Origin: Halobacteriales archaeon QS_6_71_20 | Lineage (GTDB): Archaea > Halobacteriota > Halobacteria > Halobacteriales > Haloferacaceae | DNA: 64,000 bases | Direction: 5' to 3' | Assembly (NCBI GenBank): GCA_003020945.1 | Contig: PXRU01000032.1 | Coordinates: 1-64,000, forward strand | In this document: one piece after another, positions 47,918 through 56,425 of the stretch | Numbering within the stretch: the first letter of the stretch is position 1 | Layout of the letters: each line of letters starts with the position of its first letter | The notes under the pieces: model-generated | The model's input: only the letters and a program-made list of their open reading frames with translations | Told to the model about the DNA's origin: nothing | The model's database searches: none | Translations under genes and position numbers: made by a program

Positions 47918-49423
47918 ATGTACTCAGGCCGAACTGACAGTTCCGAGCGAGCGGGGCGTTCGACCGGAGTCTCTCGACGACGGTTCGTGGCCACGGCGGG
48001 CGCGACGGGTGTCGCCGGGCTCGCCGGCTGCTCGGGCGGGTCCGACGGAGGGACCACGGGTACGGTGACCGGCGACGGGAGTGATGGCTCCGAGGGGTCG
48101 GTGACACTGCAGTGGGCGGCGAGCTCACAGGAGAAGGACGTGTCCGACCAGATCGTCGAGGCGTTGCGAGACGCGGGGATGCCGGACCGGATCGACATCA
48201 GCTTCCTGGCCGGCGGCAACGTCTCCAACGACCGCCGGTCGCAGTACAACCGCTGGCTCTCCGCGGACCGTGCGAAGCCCGACCTCCTCCGCATGGACAG
48301 CGGATGGACCATCCCGTTCATCGCGCGCGAACAGCTCATGAACCTCAGCGAGTCGCTCGGTGACGAGTTCACCACGCGGGTCGGTGAGGACTACTTCGAC
48401 ATGGCCGTCAACACCGCCTCCGACAGGGACGGTGCGCTGTACGCGCTTCCGCTCTGGGTCGGCCTCCCGACGATGCTCTACCGGAAGGATCTGGTCGAGT
48501 CGGCCGGGTACAGTCCGGAAAGCGAGAACTGGGCCACGGAGTCGATCTCGTGGGAGACGTTCTCCCACGTGACGAGAGACGTCCTCGACGAGAACGACGA
48601 CCTGGACTACGGGTACACCTTCCAGGCGTCGGATTACGAGGGACTCTCCTGCTGTAACTTCAACGAGTTCATGACCAGCTGGGGCGGAGCGTACTTCGGG
48701 AACCCCGAGGAGCACCTGTTCGGCCCGGTGGGGGACCGTCCGGTGACGGTCGACGACCCGCAGGTCGTCGACGCGGTCCGGATGGTCCGCACGTTCATCA
48801 ACGGGGACGACGACGAGCATTCGCTGGACGGGTACGCCGGCGACATCTCCCCCGACGCGGTGCTGCAGTGGACGGAGCCTACGTCCGCGAAGCCGTTCAC
48901 GAACGGAAACGCCGTCATGCTTCGTAACTGGCCGTACTTCGTGAACGTCAACGGATCGCCCGAGAACTTCGGGGAGGACCTCGGCGTGATGCCGATCCCG
49001 TACGGCATGCAGTCGAGCGACGCCGAGTATCCGTCGACCGGCGGTCCCGTGGCCGCGCTCGGCGGATGGCATCTGGCGGCGAACCCGAACACCGAACACG
49101 AGTCCGCGGTCCTCGAAGTGATGAAGGCCGCATCGAAGGACAGCTTCAACCTCGCGCTGTTCGACATCCTCGGCCAGATCCCGCCGAAACCCGCGGCCCT
49201 CGACCGGGAGGAGGCACGCGACATTCCGGTGATGGGACGCTATCTGGACACGCTCAAGGTCGCCGGAGAGAACGCGATCCCGCGGCCGGTGACGTCGGTC
49301 TGGCCGGACCAGTCCACACAGATCTATCAGGCCGTCAACGGAACCCTCGGACAGGAGCAGCCTCCCGAGGCGGCGCTGTCCGATCTCAGCGAGACGCTGA
49401 CGCAGATCGAGAACAGTCTGTGA
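47918..49423 (+). CDS. Carbohydrate ABC transporter substrate-binding lipoprotein (CUT1)
   Basis: A 501-aa exported sugar-binding protein. It has a Tat signal (SRRRFVATAGATGVAGLAGC, lipobox Cys near residue 38), an acidic linker, then a type-1 periplasmic binding domain. Recognisable parts are VTLQWAASSQEKDVSDQIVEAL, GALYALPLWVGLPTMLYRKDLVESAGY, and GGAYFGNPEEHLFGPVGD. Also present are VMLRNWPYFVNVNGSPENFGEDLGVMPIPYG and ALGGWHLAANPNTEHESAVLEVMKAAS, near-standard MalE/UgpB features. It is the first gene of an importer with two permeases. The ATG at 47918 was taken because of the closer TATA; the ATG at 47900 is equally in frame. Confidence 0.92.
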   Translation: MYSGRTDSSERAGRSTGVSRRRFVATAGATGVAGLAGCSGGSDGGTTGTVTGDGSDGSEGSVTLQWAASSQEKDVSDQIVEALRDAGMPDRIDISFLAGGNVSNDRRSQYNRWLSADRAKPDLLRMDSGWTIPFIAREQLMNLSESLGDEFTTRVGEDYFDMAVNTASDRDGALYALPLWVGLPTMLYRKDLVESAGYSPESENWATESISWETFSHVTRDVLDENDDLDYGYTFQASDYEGLSCCNFNEFMTSWGGAYFGNPEEHLFGPVGDRPVTVDDPQVVDAVRMVRTFINGDDDEHSLDGYAGDISPDAVLQWTEPTSAKPFTNGNAVMLRNWPYFVNVNGSPENFGEDLGVMPIPYGMQSSDAEYPSTGGPVAALGGWHLAANPNTEHESAVLEVMKAASKDSFNLALFDILGQIPPKPAALDREEARDIPVMGRYLDTLKVAGENAIPRPVTSVWPDQSTQIYQAVNGTLGQEQPPEAALSDLSETLTQIENSL

Positions 49424-49442
49424 GGCGCCCGAGCGAGTACCG

Positions 49443-50405
49443 ATGATCCTGAACTACCTCTCGCCGGTCGTCTCCCCGGTCACGTACCGGATCGAGCGTC
49501 TGTCGCCGACGCAGTTCGCGTACCTGCTGGTGCTCCCGGTTCTGTTGATCATGTCGGTCGTCGCGTTCTGGCCGCTGCTCAGGACCTTCGAGATCTCGCT
49601 GCACTCGGACCAGCTGACCGGAGCGACGGCGGTCGGCGAGTTCGTCGGGCTGCGGAACTACGTCGCGTTGTTCTCCGGGGACAGAGCCGCCGTGATGCCA
49701 CAGCCGTTCCTCAACGTGGAGGAGCCGCTGAGCAGTAGCCTCATCGTCACCTTCCTGTTCGCCATCGTCAGCGTCGCCATCGAGACGGTACTGGGGTTCG
49801 GGCAGGCGATCGTGTTGGATCAGGACTTCCGCGGTCGACGATGGGTCCGGACGGCGATCCTCATCCCGTGGGCGGTCCCGATCGTCATCCAGGGAATGAT
49901 CTTCTTTCTCATGTTCTCTCCGGGGATCGGGTTCGCGGTCGAACCGCTCCACCAGCTGGGACTGTTCTCGCTGACGCCGCTCAACGACACCGGCAGTTCC
50001 CTCGCGATCATCGTCGTCGCCGACGTCTGGAAGACGACGCCGTTCATGGCGCTGCTCATACTCGCCGGGCTCCAGAGCATCGACAGACAGCTCTACGACG
50101 TGGCGAGGATGTCGGGCGCGTCCCGGTGGCAGCAGTTCAAGACGATCACGTTCCCGTTGGTGCTGCCGTCGGTGCTCGTCGCGATGCTGTTCCGCAGCAT
50201 CGCGGCCCTCCGCGTGTTCGGTCTCATCGAGACGGTTTCGAGCTGTAGCACGGTCCCGTCACTGTCGTGTATGGTCGTCTCGACGTTCAACTCACAGCGG
50301 TTCGGAACCTCCGCGGCCATCGCCTTCGTGACGGCGGGCGTCATCGGGATCGCGGTCTCGATCTACATCGCCAAGTTCGCCAGATCCGAGCGGGGTGCGG
50401 TCTGA
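49443..50405 (+). CDS. Carbohydrate ABC transporter permease (CUT1, MalF-type)
   Basis: A 320-aa permease with six predicted membrane helices. It has LSPTQFAYLLVLPVLLIMSVVAFWPLLRTF at the start, then SSLIVTFLFAIVSVAIETVLGFGQAIVLDQDFRGR and LIPWAVPIVIQGMIFFLMFSPGIGF. The EAA motif is YDVARMSGASRWQQFKTITFPLVLPSV near residue 220. It is the first of two permeases after the binding protein. Encoded 19 bp after the binding-protein stop. Confidence 0.93.
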   Translation: MILNYLSPVVSPVTYRIERLSPTQFAYLLVLPVLLIMSVVAFWPLLRTFEISLHSDQLTGATAVGEFVGLRNYVALFSGDRAAVMPQPFLNVEEPLSSSLIVTFLFAIVSVAIETVLGFGQAIVLDQDFRGRRWVRTAILIPWAVPIVIQGMIFFLMFSPGIGFAVEPLHQLGLFSLTPLNDTGSSLAIIVVADVWKTTPFMALLILAGLQSIDRQLYDVARMSGASRWQQFKTITFPLVLPSVLVAMLFRSIAALRVFGLIETVSSCSTVPSLSCMVVSTFNSQRFGTSAAIAFVTAGVIGIAVSIYIAKFARSERGAV

Positions 50406-51332
50406 ATGGCCTCCGAGACGTCGTCGGGCGGCCCGGGACAGAACGTCTTACAGCGGTGGGCCGAGCGGTCCATCCGGAACCCGGAGCGCGTCTACAGGGC
50501 GATGTTCTACGTCGCGGCCGTCTTCTTCCTGTTCACAACCCTGTTCCCGTTCTACTGGCTCGTCGTCCTCGCGGTGACCCCGAACGACCTGATCGTGAAC
50601 ATGGGACTCGCGCCGAGAGGCTTCAACGTCGAGGCGTTCGTGACGCTGTTCGAGCGGCTGCCGCTCCACCGCTACATGCTGAACAGTTTCATCATCGCGA
50701 TGATCACGACCTGTATCGTCCTCGTGCTCGGAAGCCTCGCCGGGTACGCGTTCGGACGGATCGAGTTCAAGGGTCGTCGGCCGCTGATGCTCGCCGTCCT
50801 CGCGGTCTCGTATTTCCCGCCCGCGGCGTTCCTGCTTCCGCTTTTCCGGCTGTTCACCGGCAACGTGAGCCTCTTCGGGGTATCGAGCCCGGTCGTGTTC
50901 AACACGCCGGGTGCGCTCGTGACGCCGATGACGGCACTGTTCATGCCGCTGTCGATCTTTATCCTGACGACGTTCTACAGTCAGATCCCCGACGGACTCG
51001 AGGACGCCGCCCGGGTCGAGGGGACCACTCGGCTGGGAGCGCTGTTCCGGGTCATCGTGCCCCTCTCGGCGCCGGGCGTCGCCACCGCGGGGATCATGAC
51101 GTTCATCTCCGTGTACAACGAGTTCTTCTTCTCGTTTATGATGACCGACGGACAGGTGTCGAACTGGGCGCCGATAGTCTTCGGGATCCTCGGGTACCAG
51201 GGGCAGTATTCGCAGTTCTACAACCTCATGGCGGCCGCGAGCATCGTCGGCGTGTTGCCGGTCGTGATCCTCGTGATCGTCGCACAGGAACGGATCGTCA
51301 GCGGGCTGACCTCGGGAGCACTCAAGGAGTGA
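50406..51332 (+). CDS. Carbohydrate ABC transporter permease (CUT1, MalG-type)
   Basis: A 308-aa permease with six helices. FYVAAVFFLFTTLFPFYWLVVLAVTP is followed by MLNSFIIAMITTCIVLVLGSLAGYAFGRIEFKGR and LAVLAVSYFPPAAFLLPLFRLFT. The EAA motif is LEDAARVEGTTRLGALFRVIVPLSAPGVATAGIM. The start codon follows the upstream stop directly. No ATPase gene follows, so the complex must borrow an ATPase encoded elsewhere, as is known for several CUT1 systems sharing MsmK/MalK-type subunits. Confidence 0.93.
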   Translation: MASETSSGGPGQNVLQRWAERSIRNPERVYRAMFYVAAVFFLFTTLFPFYWLVVLAVTPNDLIVNMGLAPRGFNVEAFVTLFERLPLHRYMLNSFIIAMITTCIVLVLGSLAGYAFGRIEFKGRRPLMLAVLAVSYFPPAAFLLPLFRLFTGNVSLFGVSSPVVFNTPGALVTPMTALFMPLSIFILTTFYSQIPDGLEDAARVEGTTRLGALFRVIVPLSAPGVATAGIMTFISVYNEFFFSFMMTDGQVSNWAPIVFGILGYQGQYSQFYNLMAAASIVGVLPVVILVIVAQERIVSGLTSGALKE

Positions 51333-51375
51333 CGTACTTCGTCGGAGATGCTCCTCGCGGGACGTATCGCCGATT

Positions 51376-51651
51376 TCAACGGGGTCGAGCGCCGTCTCGC
51401 GATACTGGTCGGGGGAGGGGCCTCGTGCGGACGGGTCGCGAGCTCGATGACCGGCCTCGGCTGCCGCCAGCAGGCTGGCGGCCAGTTCGAGGTGCTCGTC
51501 CGCCGGGTCCCGAATAGTCGCATCCGGGTCCCGTCGCCTCGACGGCCGCCCGCTTCCCGGTCGGCGGCGACTCCGCGGCCGCGAGGTCGGCGAACTCGTC
51601 GGCGTCCTCCGGCTCCGTGGCGGCCGTGTCGTCCGGGTTCGCGCCCATCAT
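51376..51651 (-). other. Possible small acidic protein with internal frame change
   Basis: A minus-strand frame starting near ATG 51651 reads MMGANPDDTAATEPEDADEF and AAAESPPTGKRAAVEAT, which has typical haloarchaeal acidity. After about 51537 the frame degenerates into Arg-rich text, while another minus-strand frame then reads DPDATIRDPADEHLELAASL and AAAEAGHRARDPSARGPS. A single frameshift near 51530 would give a continuous small protein of about 90-100 residues. It follows the Bat-type regulator within 63 bp. No family was recognised. Confidence 0.25.
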
Positions 51652-51713
51652 GCTCCGAGCCTCCGTACGCGTGCGGAAGGCGAGTTCGGTCGGCTCCCGG
51701 CGCGACGGCGCGC

Positions 51714-54700
51714 TCACGCCTCCTCGACCGTCGGCGTCGAGAACAGCGTCTCGAACACCTTCCGCTGGCCCTTCCGGAGGTGTTGATGGAAGGTCGGCGC
51801 AGCGACGCCGATCGACTCGGCGACCTCCTCGCCGGTCCTGTCCCGGGGCCACTCGAAGAACCCGGAGTGGTGGGCGACCTCAAGCGCGGTCCGCTGGCGG
51901 TCGGTGAGCGCCGTCACGAGGCTCCGACCGACCGTGTCCGTGTCGTGTCTGTCGGGGGAGATCTGCCGACGACGGAGCATCTCGGCCGGGGAGTACACCT
52001 CCCGGATCCGCTTCACCAGCTCCCGGACATCGGCGGTGGGCGGGAGACGGACCGACATCTCGAGGGTTCCGTCCTCGATCACCGCCCTGTGGACGTGGCC
52101 GCCCCGGGAGGCGATCGCCGAGACGATCGGCGGGCTGGAGACGCGGAGCTCGAAGCGAACCGGGTCGCCGTCGGACTGTGCGGTGAGCTCCTCCCAGTTG
52201 GGGTGCGTCTCGACGTTCTCGGCCATCGCGTCGAACGTCGCCGCCGACGCGGTCCCGTACAGCAGATGTTCGTCGTCGCCGACGGCGACCGTGTTCTCGA
52301 AGAGCATCTTGCCGTCGATGTCGCCGAAGCCGTCGATCGGCTCGAAGACGTTCTCACACCGGATGTCGACCTCGACCAGCTCGTCGCTCATCAGCGCCTG
52401 TTTCCGGTCGGCCGCGGCGATCGCGTGGCCGGCGACCTCGCCGAGCTGTGCGATCATCCGCCGCTCCTGCGGGGCGAACGCGTTCGGTCGCTCCGTGTAC
52501 ACGTTCAACACCGCGTACACCGTCCCTTCGTGGACGATCGGTACCGCGGCCGACGCGCGGAAGCCGTACTCCTCGATCGTAGACCGCCACGGGTCGTGGC
52601 GGTCGTCGGCCCGGATGTCCGTCGCGACCTGCACCTCCCCGGTTCTGAAGGCCCGCCCCGTGGGACCGTTGCCGCGCTCGTCGTCCGGGTCGAAGGTGAT
52701 CGACACGTCGTCGAGGTAGCCCTCGACGCCGGCCTGCGCCTGCGGCGTCACCCGCCGTGACCCGGTTTCGACCTCGCCGATCCACGCGAACGAGTACGAG
52801 TCCGTCTCGGCGAGCCGCTCGCAGACGGTCGCCTCGATCTCCGCGCGCGTCGACTGGTCGATGACGGCGGTGGTGACGTCCCGGACTACCTGGTTGAGGC
52901 TGTTCACCGCGGCCAGCTGCTGTCGCTGCTGGACGAGCTGGTGTTCCCGCTGGTGTCGTTCGATCGCCGCCGCGAGCACGTTCGCGACCGACTGGAGGAA
53001 CGTGGCGTCGTGGTCGGAGAACTCCCTGCGGTCGGGGTCGTGCGTCCCGAGGATCCCCCAGGGGTCGGACTCGGGACCGATCACCGTGCTGATCCCGCTG
53101 GTGACGTCGTGGCTGGTGAGCAGTTCCGGGCCGCTGAACCGGCGTTCCGTCCCGAGGTCCTCGACGATGACCGGCCCGTCGGTCGCCAGCGTGTGGGCCG
53201 CCTGGGAGTCCTCGTCGACGGCCGATACCGTCGCCTCGCCGACGATCCCGTCGTCCCAGCCCACGCCCTGGCGGAGGTGAAGCCGGTCGTCGTCGACGTC
53301 CAGATCCAACACCTTACAGTACTCGGTGTCGAGCGTCTCCGAGACGAGCTCCACGGCCTCGCCCAGCAGCGCGTCCAGGTTCAGGTCCTCCAGCGCCCGT
53401 CGCCCGAGCTCCGAGATCGCCGCCTGTTGGCTGACCCGGCTCCGGAGCTCCCGCTCGCGGCGCACTCGCTCGGTGATCTCCTGAGACATGCCGAGCGCGG
53501 CGAACACCTCGCCGTCGTCGTCGCGGACCGGCGCGAAGCGGTACTGGTAGATCCGGTCGTCGACCGAGTCGACGAACTCCGTCGACTCGCCGTCCAGCGC
53601 CGTCTCGTAGCCGGGGATCACCACGTCCGCGATCCGGTCGGGGAGCGAGTCGGAGAGCGGCTCGCCCTCGAACACCGGCCGGGAGAGTCCGGTGTCGCCC
53701 TCCAACGAGCCGCCGAACGTCGTGTAGCGAAGCTCCTCGTCGACGAGCGCGACGACCCCGTTGGGGAAGTGTTCCGTGATCGCCCGGAGCCTGCTCTCCT
53801 TCCGGCGGAGCTCCGTCTCGCGCTCCCGTCGTTCGGTGACGGCCCTGAAGTACACCGAGATCCCCGTCTCCGAGGGGTAGATGTTGCTCTCGAACCACTC
53901 TTCGGCCGGTTCGAAGTAGCTCTCGACGACGACCGGCGCCTGGCGCTCTCGGGCCTCTAGAAGCCCCGCCTCGAGTTCGGGCGCCAGGTCGACCGCCTCG
54001 CGGACGTTCCGACCCACCGTCGCGAACCGGTCCAGCCCGAGCAGCGACGTCGCGCGGTCGTTGATGAACGTGAACCGGAGCTCGTCGTCGAGGGCGTAGA
54101 AGCCGTCCGAGATCCGGTCGAACACCTCGTCGAGTTCGGCGCCGAGCTCGTGGCCCGGGCGGCCCCGCCCCGACCTTCCGGGCCGCCTCCGTGCGTCCCG
54201 TCCGATGCCGGTGAAGCCGTCCAGCTCCCCGTCCTCGTCGTGCAGGGGCCCGCACGTGAACTCGTACGGGATCTCCGCCCCGTCGGCCGTCACCAGCGGG
54301 AGCTCGAACGTCACGCTCTCCGGCCGGTCGGTGACGCGCTCCATGACGGCCCGGACCTCCGATCTGGCGGGTTCAGGGACCAGCTCGTCGGGTCGCATCC
54401 CCTCGATCTCCGCGTCCGTGTACCCCGTCACCTCGGCGAGTCGGTCGTTCCACCGGACGAGCTCGCCGTCGGCGTCGAACGTGTACACGAGGTCGCGCCG
54501 GGAGTCGAACTGACCGATGTCGAGGCCGCGTCCTCCGGCGGGATCTGCCTCGGCCGCGCGACGGTCGGTCAGGTCGCGGAGGACCGCCGTGTAGCCGACC
54601 ACGTCGCCGTCCGTCCGGACGGCCGAGACCGTGACGGCCGCCCGGAAGCGCGAGCCGTCCGGGCGCAGTCGTCGCCCCTCCTCCCGGACGGTCCCCAGTT

Positions 54701-55202
54701 CGGCGGCCGCGCGCAGCGTTCGCTCGGTGACTCCCTCGTCCCGGTCGGCGGGCGTGTGGAACCGGGAGAAGTGTCCGCCGACGACTGTTCCGGCGTCGTC
54801 GCTCTCGTCCCACCCGTCGGCGGCGTTCCACGCTCGGACGGTGCCGCCGGGGTCGAGCGCGAGCACCGCGTACTCCTCGGCCGTCTCGACCAGCGCCCGG
54901 AGCTGTCGGTCGCGAACGGCCCCCCTCCCCGACGTCGTGGTGTCGGCGCCGTCGTCCGCCCGAGCCGTGTCGCCGACGCCGGCGCCGTCGCCGGACGGAG
55001 GTCGCCACCAGACGCGGGCGTTCGCGCCCACCTTCTTCGTCCGGAGTCGGCCCGCCTCGACGAGTCGCTCCAGGCGTGCGTAGGCGGTTCGGCGACCGAC
55101 GCCCAGTTCCTCGGCCACCTCCGGCGTCGTTCTCGGCTCCCCCGACTCGACGAACGGCCGTATCGTCTCCCGGAGCGACTCCCCTGGCGTGTTCCCTCGC
55201 AT
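51714..55202 (-). CDS. Bat-type multi-sensor transcriptional regulator (HTH, four PAS, two GAF, BAT, HTH_10)
   Basis: A 1162-aa regulator. Residues 1-65 are a winged HTH (RETIRPFVESGEPRTTPEVAEELGVGRRTAYARLERLVEAGRL). Four PAS domains lie roughly at 85-200, 215-330, 345-450 and 455-570 (for example DLVYTFDADGELVRWNDRLAEVTGYTDAEIEGM). GAF1 is at about 580-735 and GAF2 at about 755-910. A bacterio-opsin-activator sensor domain follows, and at the C-terminus is HTH_10, LTDRQRTALEVAHHSGFFEWPRDRTGEEVAESIG. It should bind DNA and sense redox, light or metabolites through PAS/GAF. Two DNA-binding ends are unusual. The ATG at 55202 is preferred to a TTG nine codons earlier. Confidence 0.92.
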   Translation of the reverse strand: MRGNTPGESLRETIRPFVESGEPRTTPEVAEELGVGRRTAYARLERLVEAGRLRTKKVGANARVWWRPPSGDGAGVGDTARADDGADTTTSGRGAVRDRQLRALVETAEEYAVLALDPGGTVRAWNAADGWDESDDAGTVVGGHFSRFHTPADRDEGVTERTLRAAAELGTVREEGRRLRPDGSRFRAAVTVSAVRTDGDVVGYTAVLRDLTDRRAAEADPAGGRGLDIGQFDSRRDLVYTFDADGELVRWNDRLAEVTGYTDAEIEGMRPDELVPEPARSEVRAVMERVTDRPESVTFELPLVTADGAEIPYEFTCGPLHDEDGELDGFTGIGRDARRRPGRSGRGRPGHELGAELDEVFDRISDGFYALDDELRFTFINDRATSLLGLDRFATVGRNVREAVDLAPELEAGLLEARERQAPVVVESYFEPAEEWFESNIYPSETGISVYFRAVTERRERETELRRKESRLRAITEHFPNGVVALVDEELRYTTFGGSLEGDTGLSRPVFEGEPLSDSLPDRIADVVIPGYETALDGESTEFVDSVDDRIYQYRFAPVRDDDGEVFAALGMSQEITERVRRERELRSRVSQQAAISELGRRALEDLNLDALLGEAVELVSETLDTEYCKVLDLDVDDDRLHLRQGVGWDDGIVGEATVSAVDEDSQAAHTLATDGPVIVEDLGTERRFSGPELLTSHDVTSGISTVIGPESDPWGILGTHDPDRREFSDHDATFLQSVANVLAAAIERHQREHQLVQQRQQLAAVNSLNQVVRDVTTAVIDQSTRAEIEATVCERLAETDSYSFAWIGEVETGSRRVTPQAQAGVEGYLDDVSITFDPDDERGNGPTGRAFRTGEVQVATDIRADDRHDPWRSTIEEYGFRASAAVPIVHEGTVYAVLNVYTERPNAFAPQERRMIAQLGEVAGHAIAAADRKQALMSDELVEVDIRCENVFEPIDGFGDIDGKMLFENTVAVGDDEHLLYGTASAATFDAMAENVETHPNWEELTAQSDGDPVRFELRVSSPPIVSAIASRGGHVHRAVIEDGTLEMSVRLPPTADVRELVKRIREVYSPAEMLRRRQISPDRHDTDTVGRSLVTALTDRQRTALEVAHHSGFFEWPRDRTGEEVAESIGVAAPTFHQHLRKGQRKVFETLFSTPTVEEA

Positions 55203-55432
55203 GGGATCGGCCTGCGCCGTCCGGGACAAAGACAGTTCCGTCGACGGAACTCAATTCGGCGAGAGCGTGACGGAATCCGGTAGCCAATCGCGAACCGACC
55301 GGCCGGATCGCCCGGGGACGTTCAGGTGTCCCAGATCGGAGAAGCCCGACCGTACCCCCTAAACAGTTTTACTACACGCTCATGCACGCTTGGCGCCACG
55401 AACACCTACCGGCCTAGCCCGGAACACCCACA

Positions 55433-55747
55433 ATGACCCCGACTAACGTCGATATAGCCGAGGATTACACGGTAACGACCGATCTACCCGCCGGAGAGCG
55501 GTACGAGCTCCTCGAATCCGACCGGCGCCGGATCGCGCTTCGCGTCCTGAAGCGGCGTCGGTCGCCCGTCGAGCTCTCGACCGTCGCCGAGGCCGTCGCC
55601 TCCTCCGAGGAGGGGGTCGACGCCCGCGACGACGAGGCGGTGTCGCACGTGGCCGTCTCGCTTCACCACCGCCATCTCCCGAAGATGGACGATCTCGGCG
55701 TGATCGACTACGACCCCCGGTCGAACCGGGTCACCGAGGTGTGGTGA
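55433..55747 (+). CDS. DUF7344-type winged-helix protein
   Basis: A 104-aa predicted cytoplasmic protein. GERYELLESDRRRIALRVLKRRRSPVELSTVAEAVASSEEG and SHVAVSLHHRHLPKMDDLGVIDYDPRSNRVTEVW follow the DUF7344 pattern: helices, then the H-H-x-H-L-P-K-M-x-x-x-G-V-I-x-Y-D wing. This is a common small haloarchaeal DNA-binding-like family. It is divergent from the Bat-type regulator across 230 bp, with a ttttac box near 55365-55372 some 60 bp upstream, so the message may carry a short leader. Its targets are unknown. Confidence 0.85.
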   Translation: MTPTNVDIAEDYTVTTDLPAGERYELLESDRRRIALRVLKRRRSPVELSTVAEAVASSEEGVDARDDEAVSHVAVSLHHRHLPKMDDLGVIDYDPRSNRVTEVW

Positions 55748-56028
55748 TCTCGCGCGGGTCGCGTCGTCGCGGCCCGCCCGGGTGAGCCCGGGACCCCGGA
55801 GCGGCGACGGAGCGGCCCGACCCGAAGCCCGTCCGTGCCGCCCGGACGGAGTGCGGGACCGCGTCGGCGTCCGCACGGCCGTGGCATGTGATCGACCGTC
55901 GCTCTCGCCAAGGCGCGGTCCCGTTCTCCGCCGCTCCGTCCGAGCCGGCGCCCCGGTCCGCGGTCCCCGACGGGGCGTGTGCCCTCCGGACGGTCGTTCC
56001 GACCTCGCCGGCGAACCGAGTCGGAGCG
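55748..56028. other. Intergenic region without recognised gene
   Basis: About 280 bp between the DUF7344 gene and a glycosidase remnant. Reading frames in this interval show no coherent domain. The sequence is rich in CG dinucleotides and could hold degraded upstream parts of nearby genes. Confidence 0.3.
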
Positions 56029-56241
56029 TCAATCGAACCGACAGACGACGGCGTCCTCGACGCGAACCGTGCTCGACTCGTCACCCGACTCCCGCTCGCG
56101 CGGGTCGGCGGTCGCCACGTCCTCGCCCGAGAGCAGATCCGTCGACACGACCCGCCCGTCGAGGGCGACCGTCGCGGGCTCGTCGCCGAAGTTGAGCACG
56201 ACCGCGAGACGTTCCGCCTCGGTCGCGCGGACGACCGCCGT
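56029..56241 (-). pseudogene. C-terminal remnant of a glycoside hydrolase (GH42/GH13-like)
   Basis: A minus-strand fragment of about 70 codons with the C-terminal beta-sandwich of glycoside hydrolases: AVVRATEAERLAVVLNFGDEPATVAL, then STDLLSGEDV and the ending VRVEDAVVCRFD. Upstream of about 56241 the frame turns Arg/Pro-rich and no catalytic barrel is found, so only the tail remains. GH42 beta-galactosidases end this way (D-L-L-x-G) and GH13 enzymes have a similar L-N-F-x-D/E-P strand. It supports the idea that this area once encoded carbohydrate breakdown. Confidence 0.55.
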
Positions 56242-56425
56242 CCGCGTCCGGGTCGGAGGACTCGGGCGACACCCGAGTCGGCGAACCGCCGACACCGGCG
56301 ACCGGCCCCGGGTCGTCCGGGCGTCCGTGGGCCACCCGGCACCCGGGGACACGTTGTCGCGTCCGCGTTCAGGAGGAGGAGACTGATGAGCGCTCGGTTC
56401 GGGCCGGGCGGGCGAACGGGCACAG

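Noticed and set aside
56353-56425. Possible coding extension between the glycosidase remnant and the PAS gene
   Set aside because: Too short and with no coherent protein in any frame.
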